NCBI GenBank assembly: GCA_021793875.1
Contig: JAJYRX010000017.1
Location: 1-12,541 of the forward strand
Source: Pseudomonadota bacterium
Lineage (GTDB): Bacteria > Pseudomonadota > Gammaproteobacteria > Burkholderiales > Burkholderiaceae_B
Direction of reading: 5' to 3'
Length of the DNA stretch: 12,541 bases
Shown: one piece after another, positions 6,181 through 12,541 of the stretch
Layout: every line of letters begins with the position of its first letter
Numbering within the stretch: position 1 is the stretch's first letter
Made by a program: the position numbers and the translations under genes
Notes under the pieces: generated by a model
Databases searched by the model: none
What the model saw: only the letters and a program-made list of their open reading frames with translations
Told to the model about the DNA's origin: nothing

Positions 6181-7065
6181 ATGAGACAGGAGCAAATAAA
6201 TAAAAATAGTAACCACAAAGGCATTATCGGACCCAAAGCTGATAATGCCTTTGCACGTATAGCAGCACCGGAGCTACGCACACGAGTTCTACTGGCTCAC
6301 TTGGCAGATAAAGTTCAAAAGGGTGCAAACCTGTTGCTGGGTGAGCCACTAAGTTATTTGTATGCAAACGCTTGGAGACATAACATACCAGGTGCTAAAA
6401 CCCTTGAACATTTGGGTATGCCAAGAACAATTGCTGCACATATTATTGGCAAAACTAACCTTGTGGTTAACATAGACCCTCGCACTCTAGTGCAATTTAC
6501 TATGCATCCCCCCGGAACCGTCCGCAAGCCAGCAAAGTCCGCATTCATATGGAATGGTGACTGGGACTTATACCGTATAGATCTACGAAACGACTATGCA
6601 ATAAAACTTATTCGAGATCTAGATAAACATCGCAACGACCTTACAAAAACTGATAAATACAAAGAGCTTATACAGCGTATACAAAGTGGAAAGCCATTTA
6701 AGTCTCATCAAGAAGGAGTTTTCCTAAATACACCAGAACGCGTCATAGAGTACTTAAAGGTATATTTATACTTTCTGGACAACATGGCTGCTAACGGATA
6801 CGAATACAGTAGGGCTAAAGACCACCCAGGCGTTGCAATATCACGTGATGGACGCTTATTAAAAACCAAGCGAGGTGCCCACCGCTTAGCTATGGCACAG
6901 CACCTTGGTATGACTTCAATTCCTGTAGAAGTTAGATATGTTCACAAAATATGGTGGAACAAAATAACCAACGAAGCATTAGACAAAACCCAAACTATTG
7001 AAAGCCTGCGCGCTGCAATACAACAAGCCGTACCAGAAACTGAGCCTGGCCCTCTTAGCCCCTAG
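6181..7065 (+). CDS. Uncharacterised protein with C-terminal ParB-like segment
   Basis: This is a 294-residue soluble protein with no signal peptide or membrane segment. Near residues 124-129 it has WNGDWD. A middle helical, charged region (135-205) ends in YLKVYLYFLDNMAANGYEY. At 216-255 there is a ParB-box-like element: HPGVAISRDGRL, then KRGAHRLAMAQHLG, then SIPVEVRYVH and a Trp pair. The same architecture, a GDWD motif followed by a G-x-HR-L-A-x-A-x-x-LG element, is familiar from hypothetical proteins annotated as ParB-like or ParB N-domain-like in varied bacteria and haloarchaea. Their function is not established, so none is proposed. No partner genes of a plasmid partition system are present. 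The gene lies 34 bp after the peroxidase stop and may be read through from it. It overlaps the convergent IclR gene by 11 bp. The ATG at 6181 lacks a Shine-Dalgarno sequence, and a strong hairpin lies 35 nt inside. The start is therefore uncertain; the next in-frame ATG is only at 6418. Confidence 0.75.
   Translation: MRQEQINKNSNHKGIIGPKADNAFARIAAPELRTRVLLAHLADKVQKGANLLLGEPLSYLYANAWRHNIPGAKTLEHLGMPRTIAAHIIGKTNLVVNIDPRTLVQFTMHPPGTVRKPAKSAFIWNGDWDLYRIDLRNDYAIKLIRDLDKHRNDLTKTDKYKELIQRIQSGKPFKSHQEGVFLNTPERVIEYLKVYLYFLDNMAANGYEYSRAKDHPGVAISRDGRLLKTKRGAHRLAMAQHLGMTSIPVEVRYVHKIWWNKITNEALDKTQTIESLRAAIQQAVPETEPGPLSP
6216..6253 (+). repeat. 15-bp inverted repeat (hairpin) at the start of the ParB-like gene
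   Basis: The left arm (6216-6230, CAAAGGCATTATCGG) pairs with the right arm (6239-6253, CTGATAATGCCTTTG) around an 8-nt loop. All pairs are Watson-Crick except one G-U near the loop. It lies 35-72 nt into the annotated reading frame. Only three T residues follow within the stem edge, so it is a poor intrinsic terminator. It could still end or stabilise peroxidase transcripts, or control translation of the gene it lies in. Confidence 0.8.
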
Positions 7066-7816
7066 TGCTTTCCAGCCAAGCTCCGCACTCATGTATAAGC
7101 ATTTGACCCAGCTCTTGTCTTCTTTGCTCTTCAAGACGGCTACTCATAGCGCCAAAGCTAATAGCCACATGAGTAATACGTGACAAGCTAAATGCATAGC
7201 CTACACCCGAAATACCTGGCGTAATCGAGCTGTCTGTTTCTGAATATCCCTTATCTCGACATTCGTTAGTTTTACGCAGCAGCACGGGCAACGAGCAACC
7301 TGCCTTATCAAAGCCTTTTTTATGTCTGGCATAAACTGCTTCAATAGCATCATCATCTAACATGGACAATAGTGCCAACCCACCCGCTCCTATTCCCATA
7401 AGACGTTTTTCTCCTTCACTTATGGTAAATATACGAACTGGGAAGTCACCATGCTCACGCAACAGGCACAAAGCGTAGTCTCCTTGGCGCATAACCAAAA
7501 ACACAGTATCACCTGATAAACGAGCTAATCTCAGTACTAATGGTCGTAAAGATTCTGTTGCCGAGTCTCCAGCAAATGCCGACAGACCAACCTGCAAAGA
7601 TTCCATGCCCACATGATATTTCCTTGTAAGAGCATCGCGCATTGCAAAACCCTCTTCAACAAGACAGCTTATAAGCCTGTGAGCTGTTGATCGCTCAAGC
7701 CCCGTAACCTGTGTAAGCTCTTTTAATGTAAGACCACCATCGTTGTGCTCTGAAACCACCCTGAGCATTTCAAGAGCACGCCTGACACTTTGTGTACCAC
7801 CAGAAGTTTGTCTCAT
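7055..7816 (-). CDS. IclR-family transcriptional regulator
   Basis: This 253-residue protein has the usual IclR length and layout. An N-terminal winged helix (about 8-65) carries LTLKELTQVTGLERSTAHRL as the HTH, followed by the C-terminal ligand-binding domain (about 80-250) with RQGDYALCLLREHG, GIGAGGLALL, and GYSETDSSITPGISGVGYAF, the region that lines the effector pocket. The frame extends upstream to 7975, but that would run into the divergent crotonase gene and add hydrophobic, non-family sequence. The ATG at 7814-7816 gives the standard family N-terminus, although no Shine-Dalgarno sequence is visible. It is divergent from the acyl-CoA operon, which it most likely controls in response to a pathway acid or CoA ester (inference). 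Its 3' end overlaps the ParB-like gene by 11 bp without a terminator. Confidence 0.93.
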   Translation of the reverse strand: MRQTSGGTQSVRRALEMLRVVSEHNDGGLTLKELTQVTGLERSTAHRLISCLVEEGFAMRDALTRKYHVGMESLQVGLSAFAGDSATESLRPLVLRLARLSGDTVFLVMRQGDYALCLLREHGDFPVRIFTISEGEKRLMGIGAGGLALLSMLDDDAIEAVYARHKKGFDKAGCSLPVLLRKTNECRDKGYSETDSSITPGISGVGYAFSLSRITHVAISFGAMSSRLEEQRRQELGQMLIHECGAWLESTRG

Positions 7817-7825
7817 AATATGGGA

Positions 7826-7852
7826 GAATTTATATTTAATTCTTTTATTATA
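7826..7852 (-). promoter_or_regulatory. Candidate IclR promoter with overlapping operator palindrome
   Basis: On the minus strand a perfect TATAAT occupies 7852-7847, which would start transcription near 7840. No good -35 hexamer is seen. An AT-rich 17-bp near-palindrome at 7826-7842 (outer arms GAATT and AATTC, one further pair inside) overlaps that start. This suits the autorepression known for IclR regulators. For the divergent operon, TATAAA at 7873-7878 is a possible -10, also without a clear -35, as expected of an activator-dependent promoter. The 86-bp gap is very AT-rich, so these calls are tentative. Confidence 0.45.
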
Positions 7853-7890
7853 GGATAAATACAGGTTAAGAATATAAACATACATAAAGC

Positions 7891-7895
7891 AGGAG
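7891..7895 (+). promoter_or_regulatory. Shine-Dalgarno site of the crotonase gene
   Basis: AGGAG is 7 nt before the ATG at 7903 and only 3 nt before the out-of-frame ATG at 7899. It supports 7903 as the start of the crotonase gene. Confidence 0.75.
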
Positions 7896-7902
7896 ACCAT
7901 GT

Positions 7903-8703
7903 ATGACTTACGAAACAATAGAAGTAGAAAACCACGATGCAGTTCGACGCATAAGACTAGCAAGGGAAAATGCACGTAATGCTCAAAGTCAACAACTACT
8001 AGATGAGCTTGATGACGCCGTTATTAAGGCGGGCAATGATGAAAGTGTCAGAGTGGTCATCATAGGAGGTAAAGGCGACCACTTTTCAGCTGGTCATGAT
8101 CTCAAAGAAGCACAGCAGAAACGAGCCGACTTTACGGTAGAAGAGCGTTGGGAATATGAGTCACTACGCTATTTTGACTACTGCATGAGAATATGGGACC
8201 TGCCAAAACCCACCATAGCAGAGGTACAAGGTGCATGCGTTGCGGGTGGCTTTATGGTTGCAAACATGTGTGACCTTATTGTGTGCTCAGAAGATGCTTT
8301 CTTTTCAGATCCCGTAAACCATACTCTGGCAGCCGCAGCTACAGAGGTGCTAATACACCCTTGGGTAATGGGGTTAAGAAAAGCCAAAGAAATGCTATAT
8401 ACAGGTGGCCGCATAGACGCTGCCGAGGCTCATAGAATAGGCATGGTTAATCGCGTTGTTAGCCGTGATCATCTTGAGCAGGCAACCATGGACTTAGCCC
8501 AACAAATAGCAAAAGCACCTCCGTTTGGAATGCGTCTTATCAAGAAGTCATTAAACCGTATGCCAGATGCCCAAGGAATGAGAACAGCACTTTCTGCACA
8601 TTTTGATTTACATCAGCTATCGCATGTAACCGAAGAGTTTAGGCAGGTAAAAGAACAAGGTCTGGCAGCCGCCATTCAACGTAACAAATCTGGTAGCAAA
8701 TAA
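7903..8703 (+). CDS. Enoyl-CoA hydratase/isomerase (crotonase) family protein with atypical active site
   Basis: This 266-residue protein shows the crotonase fold: NARNAQSQQLLDEL, the first oxyanion-hole loop FSAGHDLKEA (61-70), the second loop GACVAGGFMVANMCD (110-124), FFSDPV (133-138), and the C-terminal GRIDAAEAHRIGMVNRVV and PPFGMRLIKKSLN. Aligned by eye to rat mitochondrial hydratase, the two catalytic glutamates (E144 and E164) fall at M118 and V138, so ordinary syn-hydration of a 2-enoyl-CoA is doubtful. The GHDLKE/HPWVMG pattern resembles a subgroup seen in actinobacteria and betaproteobacteria without clear biochemistry; E148 in ATEVLIHPW is the nearest remaining acid. It is the first gene of a four-gene operon, followed after 2 bases by an acyl-CoA synthetase. 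A role as CoA-ester lyase, isomerase, hydrolase or dehalogenase-like enzyme is equally possible. Confidence 0.88.
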   Translation: MTYETIEVENHDAVRRIRLARENARNAQSQQLLDELDDAVIKAGNDESVRVVIIGGKGDHFSAGHDLKEAQQKRADFTVEERWEYESLRYFDYCMRIWDLPKPTIAEVQGACVAGGFMVANMCDLIVCSEDAFFSDPVNHTLAAAATEVLIHPWVMGLRKAKEMLYTGGRIDAAEAHRIGMVNRVVSRDHLEQATMDLAQQIAKAPPFGMRLIKKSLNRMPDAQGMRTALSAHFDLHQLSHVTEEFRQVKEQGLAAAIQRNKSGSK

Positions 8704-8705
8704 CC

Positions 8706-10787
8706 ATGAACAACAACATAGAGTATTTGCTAAACCCTGGCTCCATTGCCTTTATCGGTGCAAGCAACAATCCTGGCCGAATTGGTGGCATGCCAATTGA
8801 ACTGCTAACCAAGTTTAATTACAAGGGTGATATATACCCCGTTAATCCAAAATACAAAGAGGTTTTTGGTCTTAAGTGCTGGCCCGATATAGAAAGCATT
8901 CCCAACAACATAGACCTGGCAGTTCTAGCTATTGGTGCTAAAGATGTGCAACCAATGCTAGAGCGCTGTCATAAACATGGCGTTAAAGCAGCGATTATTT
9001 ACGCAGCCGGGTTCGCAGAGGAAGGCTCAAGGGAAGCAATAGAGTTACAAGATAGGCTTACTGAATTTGCCAAACATAGCGGAATGGCCATAGCAGGCCC
9101 AAATTGCATGGGCTTGGCTAATCTTAATACTCAGGCGCATACAGCCTTTGCATCCGTTTTCAAAACCGCCCCCATGCAAAGTGGTAGTGGTCGTGTAAGT
9201 CTTTTAACTCAGAGCGGTAACGTGTGCGCTGCGGTATACGCACTTTTACGCAGACTGAACATACCGGTTTCACATTTTATAAACACCGGTAATGAAGCTT
9301 GCGTCAACTTCTCTGATTATTTGAACTATCTGGCCAATGACGAAAACACCGAAGTTGTTATTGGATATATAGAGCAAATACGCGATGGTGCTGGGTTTAT
9401 AAAAGCATGTAATACCTTGCGTAACAAGAACAAAGTGCTTATTGCGCTTAAAGCAGGAGCTACTAGCAAGGGTGCCGTAGCGGTACAGTCACATACCTCC
9501 GCTCTTGCCGGCGATAGCAACATATATTCTGCCGCATTCAGGCAGTTAGGCGTTATAGAAGCCGATGATTTTGCTCAAATGGCAAACTTGGCAATGCTTG
9601 CTGAGCTAAGGGACAGAACAGCAGGTGTTAAGACTGCTGTAGTTACAATGTCTGGCGCTTTAGGTGCAATTCTGGCCGATAAGTTCACTTTAGCAGGACT
9701 AGAGCTTCCAGACTTAAGCGATGCTGTCCAAAGCACACTACGAAAAGGAATACCGAGCTACGGAATGGTTTCAAACCCGGTGGATGTAACTGGTAATGTA
9801 GTGAATGATCCAGAATTTGTTACCGATGTACTAGAGTCTCTTGCTACCAGCCCCGACCTTGACGTAGTTGTTATATATGCTCCTGGATACATGCTAGATC
9901 GAATGTCCGATAGCATAGTCGATGTGGCCACACGTCACAAAAGGCTATTTGTTGCCATAGACACTGGAGCAGCTAAATGCCGCGAACAACTAGCAAGTGC
10001 TGGAGTGGCAGTGTTTGATGACATAGGACGTGCTTCGGAAGCGTTAGGGCCATTTCTACAATGGCAAGAAGACAGAAAGTTAGCCATCAGCACAGAAAAA
10101 CAATCTAGTAAACGCCAATACATTCAATTAGAACAACCCATAGATGAGGTCAAAGCATTAAGGTACTTGTCCTCCTTTGGAGTACCAGTCATGGCAGACC
10201 ATGTTGCCCATAATGCAGACGAGGCCGTTAGTCTGGCATCAAAGACAGGGTTTCCAGTGGTTATGAAAATAGTAAGCCCTGACATAGCACATAAAACAGA
10301 AATAAACGGCGTAAAACTAGGCTTGTCATCAGCAAAAGAAGTAGAAGATGCTTATAAGCAAATAATTAACAACGTTCGCGATAAACAGCCAAGCGCACGC
10401 ATATACGGTGTGTTGGTACAACCCATGCAGAAAGGAATTGCAGAGCTAATTGCGGGCATAACAACCGACCCGGTATTCGGACGCGTACTTACTGTGGGGC
10501 TGGGTGGAACCCTAACAGAGATATACAAAGATACAGCACATGCTGTGCTTCCAGTAAGTCGCTCACAAATAAAAAAGCTTTTACAAACCCTTAAGGCTTA
10601 TCCGATCCTTGACGGGTTCAGAGGCTCCCCAAAAGCAGATATAGACGCTTTGTGCGATGCAATTTATGCCATATGCACCGCGGCAGAGAACGCTCCTGAT
10701 CAGGTAACCGAACTTGAAGTCAACCCTTTGTTAGCTAAAGCAAGTGGCGCAATGGCACTAGACGCCCTTGTAATTACAAAACCTTGA
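8706..10787 (+). CDS. NDP-forming acyl-CoA synthetase (fused alpha-beta, ACD/Acs superfamily)
   Basis: The 693-residue cytosolic enzyme should interconvert a carboxylate, CoA and ATP with acyl-CoA, ADP and phosphate. The alpha part comes first: a CoA-binding Rossmann domain (about 8-135; IAFIGASNNPGRIGG, YPVNPKY, GPNCMGLAN), then a succinyl-CoA-ligase-like domain (about 160-300; LLTQSGNVCAAV, and H263 in QSHTSALAGD, the expected phosphohistidine). A third flavodoxin-like part (about 305-460; NPVDVTGN) follows. The beta part is a C-terminal ATP-grasp domain (about 475-690; GFPVVMKIVSPDIAHKTE, GLGGTLTEIYKD, LEVNPLL). No GNAT acetyltransferase domain is attached, unlike Pat proteins. The start is 2 bases after the crotonase stop, indicating coupling. 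In this operon it most likely activates the acid that enters the pathway; the acid is unknown. Confidence 0.93.
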   Translation: MNNNIEYLLNPGSIAFIGASNNPGRIGGMPIELLTKFNYKGDIYPVNPKYKEVFGLKCWPDIESIPNNIDLAVLAIGAKDVQPMLERCHKHGVKAAIIYAAGFAEEGSREAIELQDRLTEFAKHSGMAIAGPNCMGLANLNTQAHTAFASVFKTAPMQSGSGRVSLLTQSGNVCAAVYALLRRLNIPVSHFINTGNEACVNFSDYLNYLANDENTEVVIGYIEQIRDGAGFIKACNTLRNKNKVLIALKAGATSKGAVAVQSHTSALAGDSNIYSAAFRQLGVIEADDFAQMANLAMLAELRDRTAGVKTAVVTMSGALGAILADKFTLAGLELPDLSDAVQSTLRKGIPSYGMVSNPVDVTGNVVNDPEFVTDVLESLATSPDLDVVVIYAPGYMLDRMSDSIVDVATRHKRLFVAIDTGAAKCREQLASAGVAVFDDIGRASEALGPFLQWQEDRKLAISTEKQSSKRQYIQLEQPIDEVKALRYLSSFGVPVMADHVAHNADEAVSLASKTGFPVVMKIVSPDIAHKTEINGVKLGLSSAKEVEDAYKQIINNVRDKQPSARIYGVLVQPMQKGIAELIAGITTDPVFGRVLTVGLGGTLTEIYKDTAHAVLPVSRSQIKKLLQTLKAYPILDGFRGSPKADIDALCDAIYAICTAAENAPDQVTELEVNPLLAKASGAMALDALVITKP

Positions 10788-10821
10788 ATAACGTGCTAAA
10801 TCAAACATCTGGAGACAGTAA

Positions 10822-11790
10822 ATGAGTATCAAGAGAATACTATCAGCTGTTACTTTGAGCCTTGGACTTATAGGGCTTAATACGGCGCATGCCGACAGCT
10901 TCCCTACTAAAGCGGTAAATATTGTCGTTCCATTCTCACCAGGTGGAGCAACCGATATACTTGCTCGCCTGCTAGCTGAGCGTTTACACGATAAGCTTGG
11001 GCAGCCGTTTGTAGTGGAAAACAAGCCTGGTGCTGGCACCATGATAGCTTCCAATTATGTGGCAGCAGCCAAACCTGATGGACACACCATACTATTGGCA
11101 GCCTCATCACTTGGCATAGCTCCAAGCGTGTATTCCAAGGTGCAATACGACCCCATTAAAGACTTCGACCCAATTACTCAGGTGGCATCGGTAGTGCATG
11201 TTTTGGGGGTGCACCCATCATTACCAGTAGATAATATTCATGAACTTATTGAATACCTGAAAGAAAACCCAGATGAAGTAAGCTATGGATCCGTTGGGGT
11301 TGGAACCTCAACACACCTTGAGGCTGAACTGTTCAAGCAAATGGCCAATGTAGAGATGCTTGAAATACCATATAAGGGTAGCGCTCCAGCACTTACAGAT
11401 TTAGTTGCCGGACGTATACAACTTATGTTTGATGCTTGGGCATCAACAAGCCCGTTTGCCAAAGATGGCAAGGTAAAGGTACTTGCCGTAACTACTAAAG
11501 AGCCATCTCCGTCTGTACCTGGAATGCCCTCAATATCAGAAGCTGTTCCTGGGTTTGCTGCAATGCCATGGCTTGGTTTCGTAGCTCCAGCTGGTACACC
11601 AACTGAGGCCATAGAAGTTCTACACACTACACTTACCGAAATTCTTGAGGAAGAAGAGGTTAAAGAAAGGTTCACTAGCCTTGGCCTTGACGTTATAGGT
11701 AACACACCCGAAGAGTTTGCTGAGTTTATCAAACAGGATATAGAAACCTGGGGTAATGTAGCTCGCACTGCAAACATACGTATAGAGTAG
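10822..11790 (+). CDS. Bug/TctC-family periplasmic solute-binding receptor
   Basis: This 322-residue precursor is exported: MSIKR, a hydrophobic core, and a probable cut after A24 in TAHA-DSFP. The mature protein begins with the hallmark FPTKAVNIVVPFSPGGATDILAR and shows VENKPGAG, AAKPDGHT, PYKGSAPALTDLVAGRIQLMFD and WLGFVAPAGTP. These are the motifs of tripartite tricarboxylate transporter receptors expanded in Bordetella. Members bind carboxylates, amides or aromatic acids in a Venus-flytrap cleft and either feed TctAB permeases or act as sensors. No TctA/TctB genes lie in the window, so it may share a remote permease. GGAG (10811-10814) is 7 nt before the ATG. Its position between the CoA synthetase and the acyl-CoA dehydrogenase suggests it binds the operon's substrate. 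Confidence 0.95.
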   Translation: MSIKRILSAVTLSLGLIGLNTAHADSFPTKAVNIVVPFSPGGATDILARLLAERLHDKLGQPFVVENKPGAGTMIASNYVAAAKPDGHTILLAASSLGIAPSVYSKVQYDPIKDFDPITQVASVVHVLGVHPSLPVDNIHELIEYLKENPDEVSYGSVGVGTSTHLEAELFKQMANVEMLEIPYKGSAPALTDLVAGRIQLMFDAWASTSPFAKDGKVKVLAVTTKEPSPSVPGMPSISEAVPGFAAMPWLGFVAPAGTPTEAIEVLHTTLTEILEEEEVKERFTSLGLDVIGNTPEEFAEFIKQDIETWGNVARTANIRIE

Positions 11791-11794
11791 TACC

Positions 11795-12541
11795 ATGCAA
11801 AACACCCTGCCCACAAGTAATAATGAGTTCCGACAGTACTTACGCAACTGGCTTGAGGAACATTATGTCTTATTTAAAGAAAGCTGGACCTCCAGCAAGT
11901 CGCACGCAAACATAGGCTACAGACGTGCTTGGGAAGATTACTTATGTGGGCAGGGATGGTCAGCGTTGGGTTGGCCAAAGAAGTATGGTGGTCACGAACT
12001 AGACATACTAAAACAGGCCATTTTTCATGAAGAGCTTGCTCGCGCTCAAACACCTTTAGGTGTAAACCTTATAGGTCATGGCATACTCGCCCCAACATTA
12101 TTAAAATTTGGAACGGAAGAGCAAAAACAACGCTTTTTGCCAGGCATAAGGCTAAATACCGACATATGGTGCCAAGGTTATTCAGAACCATCCGCCGGGT
12201 CAGATCTTGCATCAGTTAGAACAAGAGCCCTAAAAAAAGGCAACAAATATATTCTTAACGGTCATAAAATATGGACATCATTTGCCGATCATGCCGACTG
12301 GTGTTTTGTCTTATCACGCACCAATCCAGACTCGACAAGGCACAGAGGTTTAAGCTTCCTACTTGTCAACATGAAGCAACCAGGTGTTAGGGTAGAACCA
12401 ATACGCCAGCTCACTGGTTACTCTGATTTCTGTGAAGTGTTTTTTGAAGATGTTGAAGTTGACGAGCACAACATACTTGGTAAGGAAGATGAAGGCTGGA
12501 AAATTGCCATGGCTGCTGCAAGCTTCGAACGTGAGATCGGA
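11795..12541 (+). CDS. Acyl-CoA dehydrogenase, 3'-truncated by the window edge
   Basis: The ATG 4 bases after the receptor gene's stop opens a frame of 249 codons that is still open at the last base. The N-terminal helical domain (about 8-120) contains GWSALGWPKKYGG and HEELARAQTPLGVNLIG. The middle beta domain follows with WCQGYSEPSAGSDLAS (125-140; flavin and substrate contacts), LNGHKIWTSFADHADWCFVL (154-173), PGVRVEPIRQLTG and FFEDVEVDEHNILG. A full family member would be about 380-400 residues, so the C-terminal domain with the catalytic base is missing. It oxidises an acyl-CoA to the 2,3-enoyl-CoA, passing electrons through FAD to ETF. Whether it acts on the product of the upstream synthetase is inferred from the operon. 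The upstream ribosome site is weak, suggesting coupling. Confidence 0.95.
   Translation, partial: MQNTLPTSNNEFRQYLRNWLEEHYVLFKESWTSSKSHANIGYRRAWEDYLCGQGWSALGWPKKYGGHELDILKQAIFHEELARAQTPLGVNLIGHGILAPTLLKFGTEEQKQRFLPGIRLNTDIWCQGYSEPSAGSDLASVRTRALKKGNKYILNGHKIWTSFADHADWCFVLSRTNPDSTRHRGLSFLLVNMKQPGVRVEPIRQLTGYSDFCEVFFEDVEVDEHNILGKEDEGWKIAMAAASFEREIG

Noticed and set aside
6181..7065. Plasmid or phage partition system
   Set aside because: Although the product has a ParB-like element, there is no ParA ATPase, no centromere-like repeat set, and no mobile-element gene in the window; the flanks are ordinary chromosomal genes.
7817..7975. Upstream extension of the IclR reading frame by 53 residues
   Set aside because: It runs into the divergent crotonase gene and its ribosome site, and the added hydrophobic sequence is unlike IclR N-termini; the ATG ending at 7816 fits the family.
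11283..11847. Minus-strand open frames over the Bug receptor gene
   Set aside because: They are antisense to a clear family member, with no motifs or start signals.
1..12541. CRISPR arrays, tRNA or rRNA genes, IS elements, attachment sites
   Set aside because: Reading the intergenic regions on both strands showed no regular repeat arrays, cloverleaf-like or rRNA sequence, transposase or integrase; all gaps are under 150 bases.

Overview
The window looks like a chromosomal stretch from a low-to-moderate GC betaproteobacterium, most likely of the Alcaligenaceae/Burkholderiales. The evidence is the long-form ThyA with an extra segment relative to E. coli, the immediately adjacent folA, a Bug/TctC-type periplasmic receptor (a family greatly expanded in Bordetella and relatives), a MocR regulator beside an omega-amino-acid aminotransferase, and a di-haem cytochrome c peroxidase. 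The lineage call is inference from gene content; no database search was possible. AUA is the main isoleucine codon in at least two genes, which is odd for that group.

Layout. Bases 1-1293 hold the end of thyA and all of folA, the thymidylate/folate pair, which probably form one transcription unit. Converging on folA is a MocR-type (GntR-aminotransferase fusion) regulator at 1290-2714 on the minus strand. It is divergent from a class III omega-amino-acid:pyruvate aminotransferase at 2863-4188. The 148-bp region between them carries a repeated 12-mer plus an imperfect inverted copy, which looks like the MocR operator. A strong intrinsic terminator (4221-4252) closes the aminotransferase unit. 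A Nu-class/YfcG-like glutathione transferase (4294-4998) follows, then a periplasmic di-haem cytochrome c peroxidase (5103-6146). The peroxidase has an upstream FNR/ANR-type box spaced exactly as in a class II FNR promoter. Next is an uncharacterised protein with a C-terminal ParB-like segment (6181-7065), whose start region contains a long perfect-to-near-perfect hairpin.

The right-hand third is a catabolic operon. An IclR regulator (7055-7816, minus) is divergent from four tightly packed plus-strand genes: a crotonase-fold protein lacking both standard hydratase glutamates, a fused NDP-forming acyl-CoA synthetase, a secreted Bug-type solute receptor, and an acyl-CoA dehydrogenase that runs off the window. 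Together these suggest uptake or sensing of a carboxylate, its CoA activation at the cost of ATP to ADP, oxidation, and further processing. The substrate cannot be read from sequence.

No tRNA, rRNA, IS element, integrase, CRISPR array or origin was seen. No gene-free stretch exceeds 150 bases. I did not find a clear-cut novel multi-gene system. The best candidates for undescribed biology are the ParB-like orphan with its hairpin, and the substrate and chemistry of the IclR-linked operon.
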